A DNA stretch of 64,000 nucleotides from Palsa-1033 sp963735455. Lineage in GTDB: Bacteria > Chloroflexota > Limnocylindria > Limnocylindrales > CSP1-4. The notes under the pieces are model-generated. The model saw only the letters and a list, made by a program, of their open reading frames with translations. It was not told the DNA's origin and did not search any database. The stretch covers positions 930,001 to 994,000 of the forward strand of contig CAVTKZ010000002.1 in NCBI GenBank assembly GCA_963735455.1. The letters run 5' to 3'. Below are positions 60,973-64,000 of this stretch, one piece after another (positions within the stretch are counted from its first letter, which is position 1; each line of letters begins with the position of its first letter). The position numbers were made by a program, and so were the translations under genes.

Positions 60973-61860
60973 TCAGCCCCCGGGCAGCTCCGGCCGACGG
61001 TCGTCGACCGGCTCAAGGCCTTGCCGGCGGACCCAGCCGGCGATCTCGTCACAGGTCGCGATCCACAGCCCGTCGATCGCCTGGGCATGCTCGATCAGGG
61101 CCTCCAGCCCGGTGGCCCGCGACGGCCGGCCCGAGACGAACGGATGGTTGGTCAGGTTGAACAGGCCGCCGGCCGCGACGATCGCCTCGAGCTCGAGCGT
61201 CCAGCGGGCGATGAGCTCGGTCGGGCTGGCGATCGCCCCGGAGCCGGACAGGTCGGGCAGGTAGACGTAGGGCTCCCAGTCGTCGAGGCTCCAGTGGATC
61301 GGCAGCTCGACCAGGCTGCCTGAATCACCGACCGCCAGCAGGTACGGCAGGTCACGGTCCATCAAGCTCGAGTCGTAGCGGAAGCCGTGTCGCGCGAGGA
61401 GATCGGCCGAGGACCAGCTCGCCTCCCACATCGGCGCCCGCCAGCCGCTGGGCCGGACACCGGCCACGGCGTCGAGCGCCTCGAGCCCGCGCAGGAGCAC
61501 CTGCTCCTCGGCCTCGGGCGAGAGGGCCGCGACCGATTCGTGGAGATAGCCGTGGTGGCCGATCTCGTGGCCGGCATCCCGGATGCTGCGGACCACGGCC
61601 GGCCAGCGCTCGGCGGTGTAGCCGGGCACGAAGAAGGTGGCCCGGATCCCGGCCCGCTCGAGGATCGCCAGGATCCGCGGGACACCGGTTCGGGGCCCAT
61701 AGGCTTGGTGGCTCATCACCGAGCGGCGGCCGGCTGCGCCCGGGTCCGTGGCCAGGATCGCGCTCTCGGCGTCGACATCGAAGGTGAAGCAGGCCGCCGC
61801 CCGGATCCCGGCCGGCCAGCTGAACCCGGCCGGGGCGGGCTCGGGCTCCACGTCGGTCAT
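60973..61860 (-). CDS. Polysaccharide-deacetylase-family protein (PuuE/HpbH-like)
   Basis: 295 residues, NodB fold. The catalytic motifs are ACFTFDVDAES (Asp), GHEIGHHGYLHESVA (His-x3-His), RAPMWEASWSSADLLARHGF and TNHPFVSGRPSRA for the late His. No signal peptide is seen, so it is probably cytoplasmic and unlikely to act on peptidoglycan. Cytoplasmic members include allantoinase PuuE and related amide hydrolases. It overlaps the agmatinase-like gene (ATGA on the reverse strand), which suggests that the two act on the same nitrogen compound. The real substrate is unknown. Confidence 0.82.
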   Translation of the reverse strand: MTDVEPEPAPAGFSWPAGIRAAACFTFDVDAESAILATDPGAAGRRSVMSHQAYGPRTGVPRILAILERAGIRATFFVPGYTAERWPAVVRSIRDAGHEIGHHGYLHESVAALSPEAEEQVLLRGLEALDAVAGVRPSGWRAPMWEASWSSADLLARHGFRYDSSLMDRDLPYLLAVGDSGSLVELPIHWSLDDWEPYVYLPDLSGSGAIASPTELIARWTLELEAIVAAGGLFNLTNHPFVSGRPSRATGLEALIEHAQAIDGLWIATCDEIAGWVRRQGLEPVDDRRPELPGG

Positions 61861-62798
61861 CGCCGCCGGAGCGCGATCAGCGAGAGCATCTGGTAGGCCA
61901 GGTTGGCGGCGAGGAAGGCGGTCTGCCCGGCGGGGTCATAGGCGGGGATCACCTCGACCACGTCGAAGCCCACGAAGTGGATCCCGGTCAGGCCCCGGAC
62001 GACCGTCAGCATGTCGTGGCCCGAGGGGCCGCCCGGCTCGGGCGTGCCCGTCCCGGGGGCGAAGCCAGGATCGACGCAGTCGATGTCGAAGGTCAGCCAT
62101 GTCGGCCGATCCCCGACCCGTTCCCGGATCCGCTCGGCGGCCGCCGGGGCCCCGATCGCCAGGAGGTCCTCGGTGCTCAGGTAGTCGAGCCCGAGCTCGG
62201 TCCGCAGGACAGTCCAGTCATCGGCCCCGTACAGGGTGCCGCGCAGGCCGACCTCCACCGAGTGGGCCACGTCGACCAGGCCCTCCTCGACGGCCCGGCG
62301 CATCCACGTGCCGTGGTTGTACTTCTGGCCGAAGTAGCTGTTCCAGGCGTCGGTGTGGGCGTCGAAGTCGATCACCGCCAGTGGCCCGTTGGCGGCCATC
62401 GCCCGCAGGTGGGCCAGGGTGCAGGCATGGTCGCCGCCGATCAGCAGGGGCACGACGCCGGCCGCCGCCAGGCCGCTGACCGCCGTCTCGATCGCGGCAT
62501 AGCTCGGCTCGATGTAGCCGGGCACGATCGCGATGTCCCCGTAGTCGATCGCCGACAGGACTTCGAACGGGGCGACGCCCAGGTTGGGGTTGTAGGGCCG
62601 GAGCATCATCGAGGCCTCGCGGATGGCCCCCGGCCCGAAGCGGCCGCCCACCCGGTACGAGGTGCCGGTGTCGAACGGGACGCCGGTGATCGCGATGTCG
62701 ACCCCAGCCAGGTCGCGGACGTAGGGCAGCCGGGCAAAGGTCGAGGGCCCGGTGAACCGGGGCGACTTCAGCGAGTCGGCGGGGCCGTAGCGCGGCAT
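61857..62798 (-). CDS. Agmatinase/arginase-family ureohydrolase
   Basis: 313 residues with two-manganese ligands visible: GGDHACTLAHLRA, IDFDAHTDAWNSYFGQKYNH and TFDIDCVDPGFAPGTGTPEP. The N-terminal RFTGPSTFARLPYVRDL and GVPFDTGTSYRVGGRFGPGA are typical of the agmatinase/guanidinobutyrase branch rather than arginase. It removes urea from a guanidine compound; agmatine is the first guess, guanidinobutyrate or others remain possible. TAGGAT lies 6 bases before the ATG (reverse strand), and the downstream deacetylase-type gene overlaps it. Confidence 0.85.
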   Translation of the reverse strand: MPRYGPADSLKSPRFTGPSTFARLPYVRDLAGVDIAITGVPFDTGTSYRVGGRFGPGAIREASMMLRPYNPNLGVAPFEVLSAIDYGDIAIVPGYIEPSYAAIETAVSGLAAAGVVPLLIGGDHACTLAHLRAMAANGPLAVIDFDAHTDAWNSYFGQKYNHGTWMRRAVEEGLVDVAHSVEVGLRGTLYGADDWTVLRTELGLDYLSTEDLLAIGAPAAAERIRERVGDRPTWLTFDIDCVDPGFAPGTGTPEPGGPSGHDMLTVVRGLTGIHFVGFDVVEVIPAYDPAGQTAFLAANLAYQMLSLIALRRR

Positions 62799-62804
62799 CC
62801 ATCC

Positions 62805-62810
62805 ATCCTA
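62805..62810 (-). promoter_or_regulatory. Predicted -10 box of the agmatinase-like gene
   Basis: TAGGAT on the reverse strand, ending 6 bases before the ATG at 62798 and overlapping the end of the upstream transporter gene. Confidence 0.5.
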
Positions 62811-63431
62811 GCGGTCGGGCGGTTCCCGCCGATGGGCAAGAACGGAGCCGATGCCCTCGCGCAGGGCGAAGGCCGCGATCAGGCCGGCCAGCGCCGCATC
62901 GGCCCACCACCAGCCCAGGAGCGCGGTCAGGATCAGGCCGATCAGGACGGCCCCGGCCAGGGCGCCGTCGATCAGGCTGAATCGGCCGTCGGCGAGGACC
63001 GTCGGGCTGGCCAGCTGGCCGCCGATCCGGAGCTTGCCCGCGGCGAGCAGGAGCATCACGACGACGGTGCAGGCCAGGAAGGCGATGCCCACCGGCGAGG
63101 CGCTCGGCCGGTGGGCGGCCAGGATCGATTCGATCGTGTCCCAGGCGACGTACAGCCCAACGACGATGTAGCCGACCCCGATCAGGTGCAGCGCCCGGTG
63201 CTCGCCGCTCCGATCCGCGCCGCGCAGCTCCCAGACGACGACGATCGAGGCGACGACCTCGACCGACGAATCCAGGCCGAAGGCGACGAGGGCGACCGAG
63301 CCCGCGCTGAGGCCGGCTACGATCGCCACGATCCCCTCGAGGGTGTTCCACACGATCGTCACGTATTCGAGCTGGAAGGCCCGTCGCAGGAGCCGGCCAC
63401 GGCCAGGGTCGACGATCTCCGGCTGGACCAT
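62808..63431 (-). CDS. Short CDF-like cation efflux protein
   Basis: 207 residues from the ATG at 63431, 8 bases after TACACT. Five or six helices: RAFQLEYVTIVWNTLEGIVA, VALVAFGLDSSVEVVASIVV, IGVGYIVVGLYVAWDTIESI, GIAFLACTVVVMLLLAAGKL, then GALAGAVLIGLILTALLGWW with ADAALAGLIAAFALRE. The second and fifth contain the GLDSSVE and ADAALA ligand-like blocks seen in cation diffusion facilitators. The usual cytoplasmic C-terminal domain is absent, which is seen in a short subfamily. The metal is unknown. Confidence 0.75.
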   Translation of the reverse strand: MVQPEIVDPGRGRLLRRAFQLEYVTIVWNTLEGIVAIVAGLSAGSVALVAFGLDSSVEVVASIVVVWELRGADRSGEHRALHLIGVGYIVVGLYVAWDTIESILAAHRPSASPVGIAFLACTVVVMLLLAAGKLRIGGQLASPTVLADGRFSLIDGALAGAVLIGLILTALLGWWWADAALAGLIAAFALREGIGSVLAHRREPPDR

Positions 63432-63439
63432 ACCGGGGC

Positions 63440-63445
63440 AGTGTA
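63440..63445 (-). promoter_or_regulatory. Predicted -10 box of the CDF-like gene
   Basis: TACACT on the reverse strand, ending 8 bases before the ATG at 63431. It supports the start choice. Confidence 0.5.
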
Positions 63446-63477
63446 CCGATGCACATGCTCCGGACGGCAGCGGGTCG

Positions 63478-63483
63478 TACGAT
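63478..63483 (+). promoter_or_regulatory. Predicted -10 box of the right-edge membrane gene
   Basis: TACGAT, 49 bases before the GTG at 63533. Confidence 0.35.
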
Positions 63484-63532
63484 CCGCGGGTCGTCAGGCT
63501 CGGCCGAACGGCCAGCAGCGAGGGATGCCAGG

Positions 63533-64000
63533 GTGCCAGCACTGGGCGGGCGTTGGGCGCCGACCCGGCTTCGGCCAGGAGCCGACCGGCGGCTGCTGCT
63601 GGTCGTCGCCGCATTCGGTGTCTCGGTGGTCGCCACTCGGGCCTTCCTGGGGGCAACCGGCTATCCCCGGCTCGGCGGCGGCGAGTTCCACATCGCCCAT
63701 GTCCTGATCGGCGGGGCGCTCCTGTTCGCCGGTGGGCTGATCGCCCTGATCTCGATCGACGATCGGGCGATCGATGCTGGAGCCCTGTTGATCGGGGCCG
63801 GCGTCGGCCTGTTCATCGACGAGGTCGGCAAGTTCATCACCAGCAACAACGACTACTTCTTCCCGGTCGCCGCGCCGATCATCTACACGGTCTTCATGCT
63901 GGTGGTGATCCTCCTGCTCGTCGTCCGCGAGCGGTTCGGCGAGTCGCTCGTGCCGGTCCCCAGCGCCCCCTCGCGCTGGAAGCACCTTCGTGCGCTGCTG
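63533..64000 (+). CDS. Membrane protein of unknown function (3' part beyond the right edge)
   Basis: Open from the GTG at 63533 to the window edge, 156 residues visible. A basic N-terminus is followed by helices LLLVVAAFGVSVVATRAFLG, IAHVLIGGALLFAGGLIALI, AGALLIGAGVGLFIDEVGKF and PIIYTVFMLVVILLLVVRER. The FIDEVGKFITSNNDYFFPVA loop is striking and may be a family signature, although I cannot name the family. A nearby ATG at 63525 is out of frame. The C-terminal part is not visible. Confidence 0.6.
   Translation, partial: MPALGGRWAPTRLRPGADRRLLLVVAAFGVSVVATRAFLGATGYPRLGGGEFHIAHVLIGGALLFAGGLIALISIDDRAIDAGALLIGAGVGLFIDEVGKFITSNNDYFFPVAAPIIYTVFMLVVILLLVVRERFGESLVPVPSAPSRWKHLRALL

Overview
The window is a continuous stretch of bacterial chromosome with very high G+C (about 70 % by eye). 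It is packed with housekeeping genes that mostly touch or overlap by ATGA or GTGA. Codon choice, the set of conserved neighbours (dprA-topA-xerC, scpAB-rluB-cmk-plsC-ispH-der, tlyA-nadK-recN, alaS..ruvX-mltG) and the kind of accessory proteins (LppX-like lipoprotein, Big_5/CAP surface protein, baseplate-J-like membrane protein beside alaS) suggest an uncultured Chloroflexota, perhaps of the Limnocylindria type. That placement is inference. No phage, insertion sequence, CRISPR array, rRNA or plasmid gene was found.

Layout. 0-9 kb: a lipoprotein cut by the left edge, a DinB-fold protein, comM and dprA (DNA uptake and processing), a secreted Ig-like/CAP protein, topA. 8.9-15.2 kb: xerC, then a cell-wall run murJ, two tandem FemAB transferases and murE. 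15.3-22 kb: rel, hisS, aspS, an EamA transporter and a reverse-strand nucleotidyltransferase-fold gene. 22.7-30.4 kb: typA, a cysteine desulfurase with mnmA (sulfur delivery for tRNA 2-thiouridine), two small membrane proteins, alaS. 30.3-36.6 kb: an FtsA-like ATPase and a membrane protein inserted between alaS and ruvX-mltG, then an M24 peptidase. 36.7-45.2 kb: efp, xseA/xseB, dxs, tlyA, nadK, recN. 45.2-54.6 kb: xerD, a PH/SHOCT membrane protein, an M50 protease, an HD protein, then scpA-scpB-rluB-cmk-plsC-ispH-der. 54.6-64 kb: a repeat-bearing noncoding spacer, tRNA-Pro(GGG), poorly known small genes, an SGNH esterase, the codA-codB cytosine salvage pair, and a reverse-strand run of cation transporter, agmatinase-like and polysaccharide-deacetylase genes. 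A membrane protein is cut by the right edge.

Three properties of the whole window stand out. First, many genes have a -10 hexamer (TANNNT or GANNNT, often preceded by TG) only 6-10 bases before the start codon and little Shine-Dalgarno sequence, which points to widespread leaderless transcripts. Second, about 23 frame breaks interrupt conserved genes. All lie between 1.65 and 31.24 kb and none lies in the right 33 kb, and most have the same sign (one extra base). This looks like an assembly-quality problem, so the affected genes are annotated as single genes. Third, the two longest noncoding spacers (41.4 and 54.7 kb) share short words and contain inverted and tandem repeats.

I did not find a clearly new defence or metabolic system. 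The best candidates for new biology are the FtsA-like/baseplate-J-like pair beside alaS, the leaderless promoter architecture and the intergenic repeat family.
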